From Eleginops maclovinus (Eukaryota; Chordata; Actinopteri; Perciformes; Eleginopidae): 64,000 nt of DNA. This document shows positions 22,206 to 34,527 of this stretch, piece after piece. Position 1 is the first letter of the stretch. Every line of letters begins with the position of its first letter. The notes under the pieces are model-generated. The model was not told where the DNA came from, did no database searches, and worked only from the letters and a program-made list of their open reading frames with translations. Made by a program: the position numbers and the translations under genes. The stretch is from the NCBI RefSeq assembly GCF_036324505.1, contig NC_086350.1:25739257-25803256 (forward strand), written 5' to 3'.

Positions 22206-22589
22206 TCCAGTATATCTTCTATCTAAATTCTTAACAATAAGAAGTGTAAAACTAAAAGTAACATCAACTATGTAATGACGAACCCCAGCTTAAACATAAC
22301 AACAACAAGTCACCATCAACATCAGATAGATACCTCAGTATTTCAGGACAATAATGTTCTGTACATCACATTGTCTGGTCCCACTCCTCTAAAACTTATT
22401 TTCTGCCATGAGTTCTGTTTGAGTTCTGTGCTGGAGCTTATTTGATTCGCAGTTGGTCCAGAGTTGGTGCAGTTTGCTTTCCACCAAGCGGTCCCCAAGA
22501 GGAGCTCTATCATGGCGTCACAGGTTACATCACTGCTTTTCTCAGCAACACCAATGCGGTCTAGCCACTTTTTGCCACATCTTGGTGCA

Positions 22590-22690
22590 ACTAATAAGAT
22601 AAGTACTTTACTGATCCCAATTTGAGATTTTTTTGCATTGCAGCAGCATAAAAAGATAAGGCATTGTACACAGTCAAATTAGAAGACTAG
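22590..22690 (-). mobile_element. LINE/SINE 3' tail, minus strand
   Basis: The plus strand reads aagataagtactttactgat, then cccaatttgag, the complement of a common fish LINE/SINE 3' end (gggatcaataaagtacttat-like). Confidence 0.5.
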
Positions 22691-22699
22691 AAATAAACA

Positions 22700-24053
22700 A
22701 TTCAAAATGTTAACATGTCAATAGAAACAAAATAGCATTTAAAAAGTAGAAAGTTTACATGTCGTAGAAAAATGTTTCTAGGACTTTCTACTCTTGTGAT
22801 AAACTGTTGTTGATCTACAAACCCCCCCAGGTCTCCAACATATGCGGCTTTCCGTTCTCGGTGCCCGAAGAAAAAAGGATTGGTTCTCCAGTTTTAGTGG
22901 CAAAACCCAACACCACTAACTACACACTCAAATGCCACTAAAACAGTTATATAATGTAGCTGTCACACTGACTTATACCCACCAACTCCAACCATCGTGG
23001 TTAGAAAAGAATAGTACAATTGAATGTGACACACTGTAAACACAAGCTCTACTTGCTCCTGTTACTGAAATGGAGGGAGTAGGGCTGAATATTTATTCCA
23101 ATGTCTTGAAACCACTCTGTGTGACAATTTATGACACTGTGCAGAGTAAAGCTGAAGAATCACACACTCAAAGGATACAACCAATGCAAAAAGCTGATGT
23201 CGATACACAATATTCACACGGTAGCTGCCAACATGTCTTGCTGAGCTATAACATATTCTACTTATATTAAAGTATGTCATTTGAATGCCACAAATACAAT
23301 TCTAAGATGATTAAGTGTGTATTCTGACCCTGGGAAATAACCACACTATAACTTCTTCTCCTAATCCACACTGACATATTTTTCATTTTGGCAGTTCCTT
23401 AAAATGGAACATGCTGATGATTTGACCTTCCCTGCTATATTTATTACTGAAGCACTATAGATATATGAATATATTGCCAGAAATGAATGCTATAGTTTCC
23501 ATTGATTTTAGCACATTCGAAACCGATAAAACAAAAAATGACAATATAGTTGTATTTCTATCAAGCATATATTACTCATTTATGATGCAATGACAAACAT
23601 TTTTAATATCTACATTTAAGTTGACAGAGTAACTATGATAAATTAGAACCTGAAATGAATTACCTAATTGTAGAAGGTGTTAAAACTACAGCATAACTTT
23701 CCCCAGAACTTTCAAACAATCCACTGCGGTAGGCAAGTAAGTAGTAAAACCCAGACATGAGTGAGCATTTTCCACTTCTGGTGTGCTCTTCTCAAAGTTG
23801 ACGGTTTTTTGAACGTGTTGTTGGTTATATACCTGAAATAATGTCTGTGATTAACACAAGCTCACATAAAAACACACAATCTGCATTCTATTTGTTGCAA
23901 CATTTATACATTGGACTTCATTTCCTCCCATTGTGGAGCTAAAATAATGGCAATCAGGTGGTTATGTAATAATTGTAACAGGACTACTCCAATGATGATG
24001 ACTTTGAATCAATAAATATCAACATTAATGCAGATTTTCCCCAGATACCGTAT
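22700..24053. other. No gene recognised
   Basis: AT-rich non-coding DNA with short ORFs only. Confidence 0.4.
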
Positions 24054-24061
24054 CTTTAGAT

Positions 24062-24601
24062 CAGGGGTGTCCAAACTACGGTCCGGGGGCCAAATGCAGC
24101 CTGCAGGCCATTTTGAATCGGCCCTCTGCACATTCTAAAAGTCTAATGGAATATGGCCCACAAATTAAACTTTTGCTTGTCTTATATTGTACTTATGAAA
24201 TATATATGTTAAAATATATTAATGAGCCCAATTTTCCAATAAATTCAGTCATTTAAAATGTAAAACATGTTCTAACAAATCTTAGTTGATGAAATAAACC
24301 CAATAACTTATTTCTATATTTAGCTTGAAATTGAACCTTCATATTTACTCTTATTATCTGCAATCCGAGGCTTCTGTTTTAAGGAATGAGCTGCCAACAA
24401 AATAAATGAAACCCCAAAGAGAGATGGGATGTAGGCGGGGTTTTTTCTGAACGCGTTTTCAAGTATCGCGCATTATTCACCTACATTTGATTTGTTTTGC
24501 TAACTTATAACTTTTGAGACAATATCCACCTCTATAAGTGGCCCAGCTCTCCCTATATTTTTCTGTATGTGGCCCTCGGTGAAAAAAGATGGACACCCTT
24601 G
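24062..24601. mobile_element. hAT-type MITE family A, copy 2
   Basis: It begins CAGGGGTGTCCAAACTAC and ends ATGGACACCCTTG. The flanking 8-mers are ctttagat (24054-24061) and ctctagat (24602-24609), one mismatch. The interior matches copies 1, 3 and 4. Confidence 0.9.
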
Positions 24602-24609
24602 CTCTAGAT

Positions 24610-26480
24610 TGTATTAACGTCAATATATCTTACTAAATAATACAAAACACATTATAATTACACAATTACAGATCTAAAAAATTTGCTTAAAATGGTCTCT
24701 AATTAGCATAATTACATCAAATAAAATCTGATGCCGATATAAATAAAACAAAAGCTTGGCAGTTAAGTTTATTATGTCACTGACCCCTTAAACTTGTATT
24801 CTAGAATCTATGTTTAGTGTTTAATGCTGCGCTGACTTCCTGTTTACATTGTCATACAGATGTTTCCTGGCAAACCATTTCAGCTGATTCAGTAAACCAC
24901 TTCTGCTCAGCTGCTGGTTACTAAGAAAGTAGGAAGGACATCACACACCAACTGAGAGATGCATTTACAGCCCAGAGCTTTAGAGCCAGGCTATGACAGA
25001 GAGCGCCTACTAATTTCCTCTTTTACCATTCTTTATAAAGAATCCTCCTGAGTTTAGCTGATTCTGTAAAAAAAAAAAACACTTCCTCCTTCCTCCATTT
25101 GTACTTGCTCTCATGGTTACTTCATCATAATACACATTTCTACAGCATGAACTCCATTGGGATAACATTGTTTCACCTGGCATTAACCATTTGATTGTCT
25201 TTCTTGAACGTTGTCATTCATACAGTACGCACAATGTGGGTTTGGTCCAGTGTTAATAATTCAACAAAAAATAGGAAAACTGAGTCACAAAATCTTGTCT
25301 TACATTTCTTTTATCATTAAAGTTTGTCATTGACGAGACAAGGGAGGAAAACAAAAGCTGTACTGAAAAAAAGGTATAACATCGTTGTCTTTTTTTGTGT
25401 CGAAGTTGTGTGGACTCTAAAACTAAAGCCACAAAAATGTCTTTATTAATTTATTAAAAAAAAAATGCAAGGCAGGGAACATCATTGCAATTGTTTCCCT
25501 TACTGGCTGTAAAGTTATTGTAATGCAAGTATGGATAGAATGAATAGAATACTGGTTAAAATACTAAGTTAAGTTATTTTATATAAACAATTCTAAATTA
25601 AGCATCAGCAGTCGGTGTTGGACAGATCTAATGTAGATTTTTCAACGTTTAAAAAGAAACCAGACAGAAACCTCATTAACTCCAGCAGAAATGTATTATA
25701 TATGGATATGGATTTATCACCAAAACCAATCAGTTTGGACAACAACTAAGAACTGTAATGTCAGGAGTCAAAGACTCACCAAAATATCTAATAATATCTT
25801 CAGTTTAACACGGTTTATATTCAACAAACTTATCCAAAATGGATGTAGATATGGAAACCCAGCCCACCTATACCTTATATGTTGTGGAGTTGGCACACTG
25901 GCTTAGTCCTTTAAGGAGGGAGTGACCAAAAGTATGTGTTTATTTGTAGAATTGAGTCTTGACACCACTGACTAATTTAATCAAGTCAAGAAAAGTTATA
26001 GAAAAACACATTTGGGACTGATAGTGATGTCCAGGAGGGGACCTCCATTGAATCACAGGACTATGACAAACAAATAAGGCTCAAAAGAAGTCACACAAGT
26101 TTTTGTTGTAAGGGTATTTGGTGTGAATTCTTCATCCATCAGCTCCACAATAAGTGACAAACCTGTTAACCAGCAACGGACAAACAGAGGGTTAATGATT
26201 AGAGATAAGCTGGTCTGACTGAGCTGCACCGCTTCATACCTCCATATCCACTGTACATGGTGCCGTGGCGGTGGTCCTAGTCAAGTGTTTCTTGCGAGGG
26301 GTCCACCCAGTTCCAGGAACAACCTCTCAGTCCTTGCTCCAAGTGGACTTCTAGTTGGTATGCTTTCCTTTCTCCTGTAGCCGCTCACTATGTTTGGCAT
26401 TCGGTTCACTTTTCTCTCTTTCCCGGTCTATCTCCTTTTTTCTCTTTCCCCATATCCACTGTAACAGTTGGTAATCCTCC
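24610..26480. other. No gene recognised
   Basis: Non-coding, AT-rich, with a short poly-A tract near 25,070. Nothing classifiable. Confidence 0.4.
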
Positions 26481-26490
26481 GTCCACTCAC

Positions 26491-26640
26491 CTACTGATCC
26501 TCTCTCCCTCTGACACACTGATAAGAAGGAGGGGGAGGAGGAAAAAGGAAAAAGCAAGGCGGTCCTCCTTCCATTTCTTCCCTACTGACATCACCGTTTT
26601 TTCCTGCCCCTCCTCCCTGCTGGACACATTGTTTCGGACC
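26491..26640 (-). other. Candidate non-coding first exon (possible ripor1 alternative)
   Basis: On the minus strand a purine-rich stretch ends ggatcagtag followed by a strong donor, GTGAGT, at 26490-26485. It could be a 5' UTR exon spliced to the ripor1 acceptor at 11798, since that exon needs an upstream partner. No promoter motif is decisive and the 5' end is not defined, so this is an inference only. Confidence 0.2.
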
Positions 26641-27082
26641 ACACACACAACATCCTACCGCCACTCTACACTATCCGTATTTACTAACTTTGAGAGGCAT
26701 CACTGTGGATTTTTTTTTAACCTAATTTGTGCTGCTTTAAATAGTTCTTAGAAAATTAATGACACATTATTTATGACGAAGAACCTCGGGGCATGGAAAA
26801 CTTAGTGTGCTAATTTGGTGCTGACACAGATAAAGTAAAATGATAACTAATTAAGTGCGTGTTGTTCTAGCTAATAGTGAACTAAATTAGGACTTACAGT
26901 GGTGAATCTGGCTCAACAAAAGCACCATGCAACCTTCATCCAGAATCCCACAGTGCACGCCCATAAAACGCATTGAACCTAAACATTTTGTAATGAAGAG
27001 TAAAGATAGTCAAGGGGAGCTTCTTTAGATTCCGCTACTCTCCGATTATTTTATGCTACTCAATTTTAGGATTGCTTTAAAG

Positions 27083-27782
27083 CAGGGGTGTCCAAACTAC
27101 AGCCTGGGGGGTTAGGTTAGGTTGTACTTATTAAATATACAGCCGCGGACAAAATCAAGAGAGCACTTCAGCATTATCAGTTTCTCTGGTTTTATTGTTT
27201 ATAGGTATGTCTTTGAGTTCAATTGTTATTTTTTTTTTTTATTGTATTCTATAAACTACTGACAACATTTCTCTGTGTTGGAATTCAACAGACACTGGAA
27301 TGGCTGCCATACATGTAGAGATCAAGATTTAAGAAACTTTTGCAGTGGTCTCTTTCTTTTGCTGTATGTGTAAACATATATTACACAGTAGTATTCTTCA
27401 TAAGTAATAAGCCAACTTTTCAAATAAATTCAGTATATTAAAGTTGAAAACCTTTTTCTTACAAAATCTTGGTTGATAAAAAAAGCCCATTAACTTATTT
27501 GTAAAACACATGTGAAATATACCCTTTATATTTCCCCTTATCAGCAATCTGAGGCTTCTGTTGTAAGGAATGAGCTGCCGACACTTCTGTTAGCAAAATA
27601 AATGAAACCATGTGTAAACCTTTGATTTCTGCTTTTTTTTCAAGCATAATTTACCTGCATTTGATTGATTTTGATAACTTACAAGTTAACTTACGAACAA
27701 TATACCTCACCTCTACTGAGGGGCCCAGCCCTTCGAATTTTTTAAATTTGTGGCCCTCAGTGGAAAAAGTCGGACACCCCTG
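27083..27782. mobile_element. hAT-type MITE family A, copy 3, carrying a nested insertion
   Basis: It begins CAGGGGTGTCCAAACTAC and ends CGGACACCCCTG. The flanking 8-mers ctttaaag and atgtaaag are a diverged duplication (6 of 8). The family A body is interrupted at 27140-27366 by a Tc1-like MITE and resumes with taaacatatattacacag. Confidence 0.88.
27140..27364. mobile_element. Tc1/mariner-type MITE nested in family A copy 3
   Basis: The termini are inverted repeats (left cagccgcggacaaaatcaag; right, complemented, cagcaaaagaaagagaccac), flanked by TA on both sides, the Tc1/mariner target duplication. The same family occurs at 47217..47417 in opposite orientation, sharing the ctatggcagccattccagtg block on that strand. 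It has no coding capacity. Confidence 0.82.
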
Positions 27783-28164
27783 ATGTAAAGGTTACACTCG
27801 GTTCCCTTCCTACCATGTTTGCCACAGTGCTAATATCTGCTATATTTGCTGTTTTCAAAACTGACAAATTCTCTCAAGACGTTCCTGAGATATTACTGTC
27901 ACAAGAATAGGACAAATGTGAAATATCTAATTTACAAGAATGTTAAATCTGCATCTGAAAGGCTAATCATCCTTCTTTATGTTCACATCCTACCTATGGC
28001 TGCGCCTCTCCTTAAGATATGGGATACCACAATGGGGTCTTACCCAAGCCCGCAAAAAGTGAGCAGTAGAAGCACATTTTCGTGGCCACAAGTACGTGAC
28101 ATCATTGGACCCAAAAATGATTTTCCCCATTGACTTACATCCTAGAGAGAGGGGTCTGTGAATG

Positions 28165-28402
28165 ATATTTATAGCTAAATTCACTACTTAGTACGAACAT
28201 TTAAATGCCCTTATTTAAAGTGACATATTGCTATGACATAGCGGATTGGAGGTGGCTCAATTGAAGGTCGCTCGAGTATCCCTGGTATTTTTGTTCACTT
28301 GAGTCAGGTCATCTGGGATTATACTACACTGAAGGTCCTTTATACGAATGAACAGGGCCCCGTCTTCAACGCTGTTTCCAGTTATCTTTATACACCCATG
28401 GT
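28165..28402 (+). repeat. Dispersed repeat family D, copy 2
   Basis: It shares gaacagggccccg, caacgctgtttccagttatc and tttatacacccatgg with copies 1 and 3. The left part (tagctaaattcactactta) matches copy 3 near 36,000. Confidence 0.65.
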
Positions 28403-28860
28403 TTAATTGCCAAACACAATTCACACATCTATCAACTTGCGCACGTGTCAATAAATATAAATGAATCAATAATTAATAGTGTTGTATTCCCACAACTGCA
28501 AACTTCATTTGCCTAAAGAGATCAGGTATATGTATTTATGTATATACTTTTTTTCTATATGACACTGAAAAGACATTAAAGAAAGAAGAAGTTACGCCCC
28601 AAATGATCTTAGAAGCTTAAGGTTCAAGGTTTTTGAGTTACTGTACAAAAGGTCCCACCACACAAGAAGCATTTCCACTTAAATACAACAGTTCATTTTT
28701 CCGCAAAAGTGAACATAACTTACCTTTACTCCTACTGCCATTTACAAGGCTTTTTATACTGTAACGCTTGATGTGTGATCTCATTTATACGTACAAAACA
28801 CAGCCTGCTGTGGACGAATGATAGCTCAGAATTAACCTGTGAAGAGCAACAGAGCAGCTG

Positions 28861-28861
<1 letters not shown>

Positions 28862-28903
<42 letters not shown>
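28862..28903. repeat. (CA)n microsatellite
   Basis: A pure CA tract of about 42 bases. Confidence 0.97.
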
Positions 28904-28906
<3 letters not shown>

Positions 28907-29204
28907 TGCTGGAATTAAGCCACATTCTTCCCATTCCCGACATTTTTCTAGAGCAGGTATGCTCCGTTCCCCTTCCTCCCACATTGATTTTGTTGTTCTA
29001 TAAATTGTTTTACATTTGTTTCATCTTAAAGCTCTGCTGCATGTGTTTAAGTGTTTTAGATGCTTCCGACTTCACATACCTAATTTTCTTGTTAACAAAA
29101 CAGCCGTTTTGGCATTAATCAGTACAACCACTGTGTGCGTCCTAGAGGTCTTAAGAAAACATTTGAAAGCACTTTCTTCCTTATCAGGGTTTAGTCTAAA
29201 CCGG

Positions 29205-29563
29205 GTAACAGGGGCGCTGCTCCCTCTTACTGTCGGCGTGCGCTCTCAAACCAAAATGCAGATTTTCCCCCTTCAAAATGTAACGTGATGCAAGAAAACA
29301 ATATTTCTGTTGGTCGAAAACGGTATAATGAGTCCAGAAATATGAAGATGGTGTCAAATGTCTCTGTCATAAATAGGGGATGGATGTCGGGTGGGTCTGC
29401 CAGTGGTAGAGAGGCAGGCAGCAGACTTACACTGAAACTGATTCCTGAATTCCATCCTTTCTTTTACTCTCCTTTTTTCTGTACAGGAAGTAAAGAAACC
29501 GGAGCTCTGGATTTATTTGTTGTTCGAGGTGTAATATATGACTCTGCAGCTTTGATAACTCGA
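29205..29563 (+). repeat. Dispersed repeat family C, copy 2
   Basis: Partner of 19505..19862, same orientation and same block order, but lacking the cgtcagacggcagagacagc segment of copy 1. Confidence 0.7.
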
Positions 29564-30405
29564 CTAATCGTCTCATGTATCTGATATATTATGATATACA
29601 AAAAAATCATGATCACATTCTTCCAAAATGGTTTCAGTTTCAAAGGCTGATAAAGACAATAATATAACAGCATGGTACGTTGTGCTTCACATTAAATATA
29701 AAACAAAACTAATAATTAACCCTTGAAATATGAATGAAATTGTACACGTAGAAAGTGCGTGAGTCACAGCCCGTCAGCGGTACAAACAGCAGAAGCTCCA
29801 GTAAGGATTCTTAATGTGTGTGTGAACACGTTTTTGATTTTATTTCTATTTTTTTAGACTAATAGACTAAAGAAAAATTTGTTGACAAAAAATGAATTTG
29901 AAACTATTGAAAAAAGACGCTGCTGCTCATATGGACACAGGTCTTTACAGAGAGAGTATGTTAGGAAAAGTCATGGGAAAATAAAACTCCACTTAACCTG
30001 AATAAGTAAAAACAGTGTGCAGAAACATCACATACTGTACAGTCACTTGCTGATCGGAGTGTCTCTTTGACTGAATCACTGCAGCTCTTCTTTCTCTTCC
30101 CCCTCTTTTCTGTTATCAAACATCATAGTTGTTTGTTCCTAAGCCTCCTTTGAAGAGGAAATACTGCATTGTTAGGGATGGGAATCGAGAACCGGTTCCT
30201 GTTGAGAACCGGTTCCTTGTGTTTCAATTCCATGGAACCGTTTGGCAGCTCGTTAAACGATTCTCTTATAGATTCCAGACCGCACGGTTTATGTAACGTT
30301 ATTTACGCAGCAAGTTACACACGAATGATTCAGTAAGCTCGGCTTGACGTGGCGTAGTTGCTTGGTTACGCAGGTGACGCTCGTGATTCTTTTTACAAGT
30401 CTGAA

Positions 30406-33400
30406 ATGGCACCCCTAAGGTTAAAACGGTCCAAAGTGTGGCTTCATTTCACATTACATAAGGATGGCAACAGGGCGTTTTGCAACCACTGCAAATTGTT
30501 GATAACATCGGCGGGAGGGAATACTTCAAATATGCATAAACATCTGCGCACACAACACGGGATAAACTTTAACGAGTGTCGCGTTTTTGATGCCCTTCGG
30601 AGTGACAGCAGCCAAGCTTCTACGACCACCGTGACCTTGGGGGCTAACACAGAAGGCAACTCTGGTGGTAAGTAGCTATCCCACTGACTAATCCTTAATG
30701 TGATTCCTAGTAAATTATGTACCACGCCATTTCTGGAAATAAACCCATTTCCTACCTCTCCTTGGGGTAATTAAGGGAGTTTATGTTTCTGGTTAATCAA
30801 GCCGTTCCTTGCTAGCATGTTTAATTAGCTTACTTGATGGCAAGGCATCCGTAGTTCTAGGGAAGAATTCTAGCTGTTGCTATGTAGCTAATGAAACATG
30901 CTAGTAAGTTGCGCCGCCGATTCAGGGAGCCAGAGAAAGGTGACGCTCATTTATTTAAATCAAAGGGAGGTGGGAAATTAGTTTATTTCCCGAAATTGTA
31001 CAGTATTGCTTTTTCATCAAACAAATGCCTTCTTCGTTAGATTTAGAACAAGATGATGACCGGGACGAGACGGGTAGTCTGGCTGACTCAGAGGCTAGCA
31101 GCACTTGCTCCCGTTTACCTCTGGCTTCTATTTTCGTCGAGGCAGGCAGAAATAAAATGTCCCAGGCAAAGGTAGAAGAATGTCACCGGGCAGTTACCAA
31201 ATTTGTTGTTAAGGGTTTGCACCCATTTTCTACAGTAGACGCCCCTGAATTTCGGTAGGTGAATGTGAGGTTGTTGTCAGATTATCAAATGTCAGATTAG
31301 AATAGAATAGAATAGAATATTTTCCTCCTCATTAAACAGATGTTTACACTCATTCATTTTCATATGTTTTCTAGGGAGATGACAAAGGTTCTCAATCCAA
31401 AATACAAAGCCCCCAGCAGGGAAAGCTTAACCAACCACTTAATCCCTGCTTGGTATGGTGTGGAAAAGGGAAATGTGATCTCTGAACTGAAAACAGTGTC
31501 AAAGGCAGCTATCACGGCTGATGGGTGGACAAGCTTTTGTCAGGATCATTATCTCACGGTTACTCTGCACTACGTGAGCAATGGCCAGGTAAAGGAAAAG
31601 GTCCTAAAAACCAAAGCCGTGTACCAATCTCAGACAGGCTCAGCTGTAGCAGAGGAGATTGATTACATTTTAGAAGAATATGGTGTACGGGAAAAGGTTG
31701 TGGCAGCAACTGTAGACAATGCAGCGAACATGGATGTAGCCATCAAACAGCTGCAAATTGTCAAATTTCCATGCTTCGCTCATACGCTGAACCTGGGAGC
31801 GCAAAAGCTGTACAACTGCACTGCCATATCCAATTGGGCAGCACGAGTTCGAGCAGTTGTTGTCTGGATGAAGAGGTCACACATGGCAAAAGTTGTTCTT
31901 AAAGAGAAACAAGACTTGCTCAGTAAGATACTCTCCTTACAGTACATTGCAAGCATTATACTAGATGTACATGAAAATATACATGTATAGGTATGTGTAT
32001 GTAAATTATTAGATAATAAATATTTACATTGTGTTGTGTATATGTGAACCCTCAGAGCTGCCCAAGCACATGCTCCTCCTGGATGTAAGGACCAGATGGA
32101 ATTCCCTCTATTTGATGATGGAGAGATTCACCGAGCAGTTCCCTGCTATCCAGGCTGCAGCCATAGATCCACGCATAAGAAGACCCATGGAGAAGGAAAG
32201 GTGATATATATTTTAAATGATAATATGACTTAAACTTTTTTTAAAACTTTGACTGGTTTTGTTTTTGTTTATTTGTGCTACATACATCTTTTTCTGTTTT
32301 TATTTACATTGTAGGTTGGACAGAATAGGCAACGAGGACTTAAGGAAAGCAGAGGAGTTTGTGCATCTCATGCGGAAGCATTACACCTCCACACTGGCCG
32401 TCTCCAGCGACAAAAGTGCAACCTGCGGTGAGATTTTGCCCATCTTGCAGAAGCTGGAGCAACAGTACACTGTGCAGGAAGGTGACTCTGCGTTCACAAG
32501 GAGCATCAAGGAGAACATTTGGAAGGATCTCTCCAAACGCTACCAGGTAAGCACAACTACATTTAATCTTACCTTGATGCTTTAGGCCAATTTGTACCAC
32601 TAGTCTAATGTCATCCTATCCTCCTTTTTGAAATTGAAGGGAACTGACATTCAGAGATTCCTGGAGGAAGCCACCATCTTGGACCCCAGATTTAAATACA
32701 AAGTGAAAAGTGATGCAGTCTGCGACAGGATCAGGGAAGCTGCAATAACAGCAAATACAGTGGCAGCAAGAGATGAGGTATTTTAATTTCTGTTTAAATT
32801 CTGTTTGTCTTATCATTGCATTTGATTCCATTGTGAGTGAGACCTTCTACGGCTCTGTGTTAAAAGTTATTAATGTGTTTACATCACTTCTCAAGCTCCC
32901 AGGGGAAGGAGAGACACAGAGGGAAGGCTGCGAAGATGGGGAGGAGGAAGAAGTAGAGGAACACTATGTAAGTTAACTCATTCATTTGTAATGACCTTTG
33001 GATGCTGTTTTGTCATGATTATTGACTTATATATGTTTGTTTGTTTTTTTTACTTCATGTTCATTTAATTTCAGGCACTGCCACCACCATCAAAAAAGAC
33101 AGCCTTGGAAGAACTATTCGAGGAGGAGGACAACGAGCTGCAGTCAATCCGTGAATCACAGCCCCGTCTTTCCCTGGCTCAGAAGGTGGATCAGGAAATC
33201 CAGTTCTACAAAAGCCTGCCCTCCATCCCCTGCAGGGATAGCGCCGCACTGTGGTGGTGGAACAAGCAGGATACGCTGCCCTTGCTATCTGGACTGGCTG
33301 AAAACTACCTCTGTGTGCAAGCTTCCTCCACCCCATCTGAGAGGGTGTTCTCCACGGCTGGAGACACCATAAGCCCCGAAAGATCCCGTATCCTTCCAGA

Positions 33401-33440
33401 AAAAGCAGATATGCTCATATTTCTGAAAAAGAACTGTTAA
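30406..33440 (+). CDS. hAT transposase, ZBED-like (8 exons, frame open)
   Basis: Cut-and-paste transposase of the element at 30173..33995. Exons: 30406..30667, 31041..31254, 31375..31922, 32056..32200, 32315..32546, 32640..32777, 32896..32967, 33075..33440. Every intron is GT-AG, all phases agree, and the sum is 658 codons plus a stop. Exon 1 carries a BED zinc finger (WLHF, CNHC, then HLRTQH). Exon 3 has the first acidic residue in ITADGWTSF, the second in TVDNAANMD, and the CFAHTLNLGAQ motif. The last exon has the C-terminal hAT dimerisation motif with the third acidic residue in TPSERVFSTAGD. An in-frame ATG at 30358 would add 16 residues; the MAPLRLKRSKVW start at 30406 looks more family-like. 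No stop or frameshift was found. A host-domesticated copy is possible but unlikely with intact termini. Confidence 0.9.
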
Positions 33441-33464
33441 TTTTCCCTACTACTACTTGAGTGC

Positions 33465-33513
33465 ACACACACACACACTCACACTCACACTCACACTCAC
33501 ACTCACACTCACA

Positions 33514-33561
<48 letters not shown>

Positions 33562-33678
33562 GCTTGTGATTACATTGTTCTTGTAATTACATGATTCAGT
33601 ATTTGTTATTTGTTGTTATTTGTTACATTTTCTTGTACAGAAAAGCAGATATGTTCATCTGCAAAAGAACTGTTAATT

Positions 33679-33718
<40 letters not shown>

Positions 33719-33724
33719 CTTGAG

Positions 33725-33799
<75 letters not shown>
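33465..33799. repeat. CA-rich microsatellites around a small duplication
   Basis: (CA)n and (CACT)n tracts at 33465-33559 and 33687-33799 enclose 33640-33683, which repeats the last codons and stop region of the transposase gene (agcagatatg..aaaagaactgttaatttt). Confidence 0.85.
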
Positions 33800-33802
<3 letters not shown>

Positions 33803-34009
33803 TTATTAGAGATTAATAAGTAACTGTCACAATAGAATATTTTTCATTAAAACAAAGATAAATGTTACATCAAACTGTTTATTCTCCTTTTTCCCCCAAA
33901 TTGGAATCGATAAGAGAATCGATAAGGAATTGAATCGTTTCACAGAATCGATAAGGGAATCGGAATCGTAAAAATCTTATCAATTCCCATCCCTATGCAT
34001 TGTGCTTAC

Positions 34010-34520
34010 AATTATTTTACAGCAGACTTTGATCGACTCAGAACTTGCTGCAGTTATGCAGTCTGTCACTCAGTCAGAGGCAGTGTTGAGACCACCCTCT
34101 GCTGGTGCGTTCAAGGTCGCCTAAAACCCTGGCAGAATTCAAAATCCAGAACAACGAAATTCACATTGACCTTTTTCACATTTCCATACATCCATATTTG
34201 ATTGTGACTGTACCTGTGTTTGCTGTTCTGACATTTCATTCAATGCTTTTCCGCCACTTTAAAATACAAAATCCTGATCTTTTCACTTTCACTGGATGGA
34301 GAGCAGCTTTAGTGGGTTTATATCATGAAAATCATGCTTATCTCAGCACTTTACAAACATTATAAACCGTAATATTTCAGCATAACTTCAGTTTATTGTA
34401 AAGGAAATGCCTGATGTCGCTACAGGTCGAGGTCAGATAGTGATTTATATCATAATGCTGCGTGTCCTGCCTTGTACAAACATCACAAGCATGTCTTTAA
34501 AAGCACTGCAGGAAGAAAGC
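34010..34520. other. No gene recognised
   Basis: Non-coding sequence between the BED-hAT element and a SINE. Confidence 0.4.
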
Positions 34521-34527
34521 AGCCTTT

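Larger units (their letters stand above)
30173..33995 (+). mobile_element. Complete BED-finger hAT transposon with perfect 8-bp target duplication
   Basis: Terminal repeats TAGGGATGGGAATCGA (left) and TAGGGATGGGAATTGA (right, complemented) match over 16 bp with one difference. The flanks are identical 8-mers, tgcattgt (30165-30172 and 33996-34003). Inside lies a spliced transposase gene (30406..33440) and a CA-rich 3' part. The left subterminal region has gagaaccggttcc twice; the right has repeated gaatcgataag units. Size 3.8 kb, normal for an autonomous hAT. Confidence 0.95.

Noticed and set aside
33465..33799. CA-rich array as a possible CRISPR or satellite
   Set aside because: Simple dinucleotide/tetranucleotide repeats without unique spacers.
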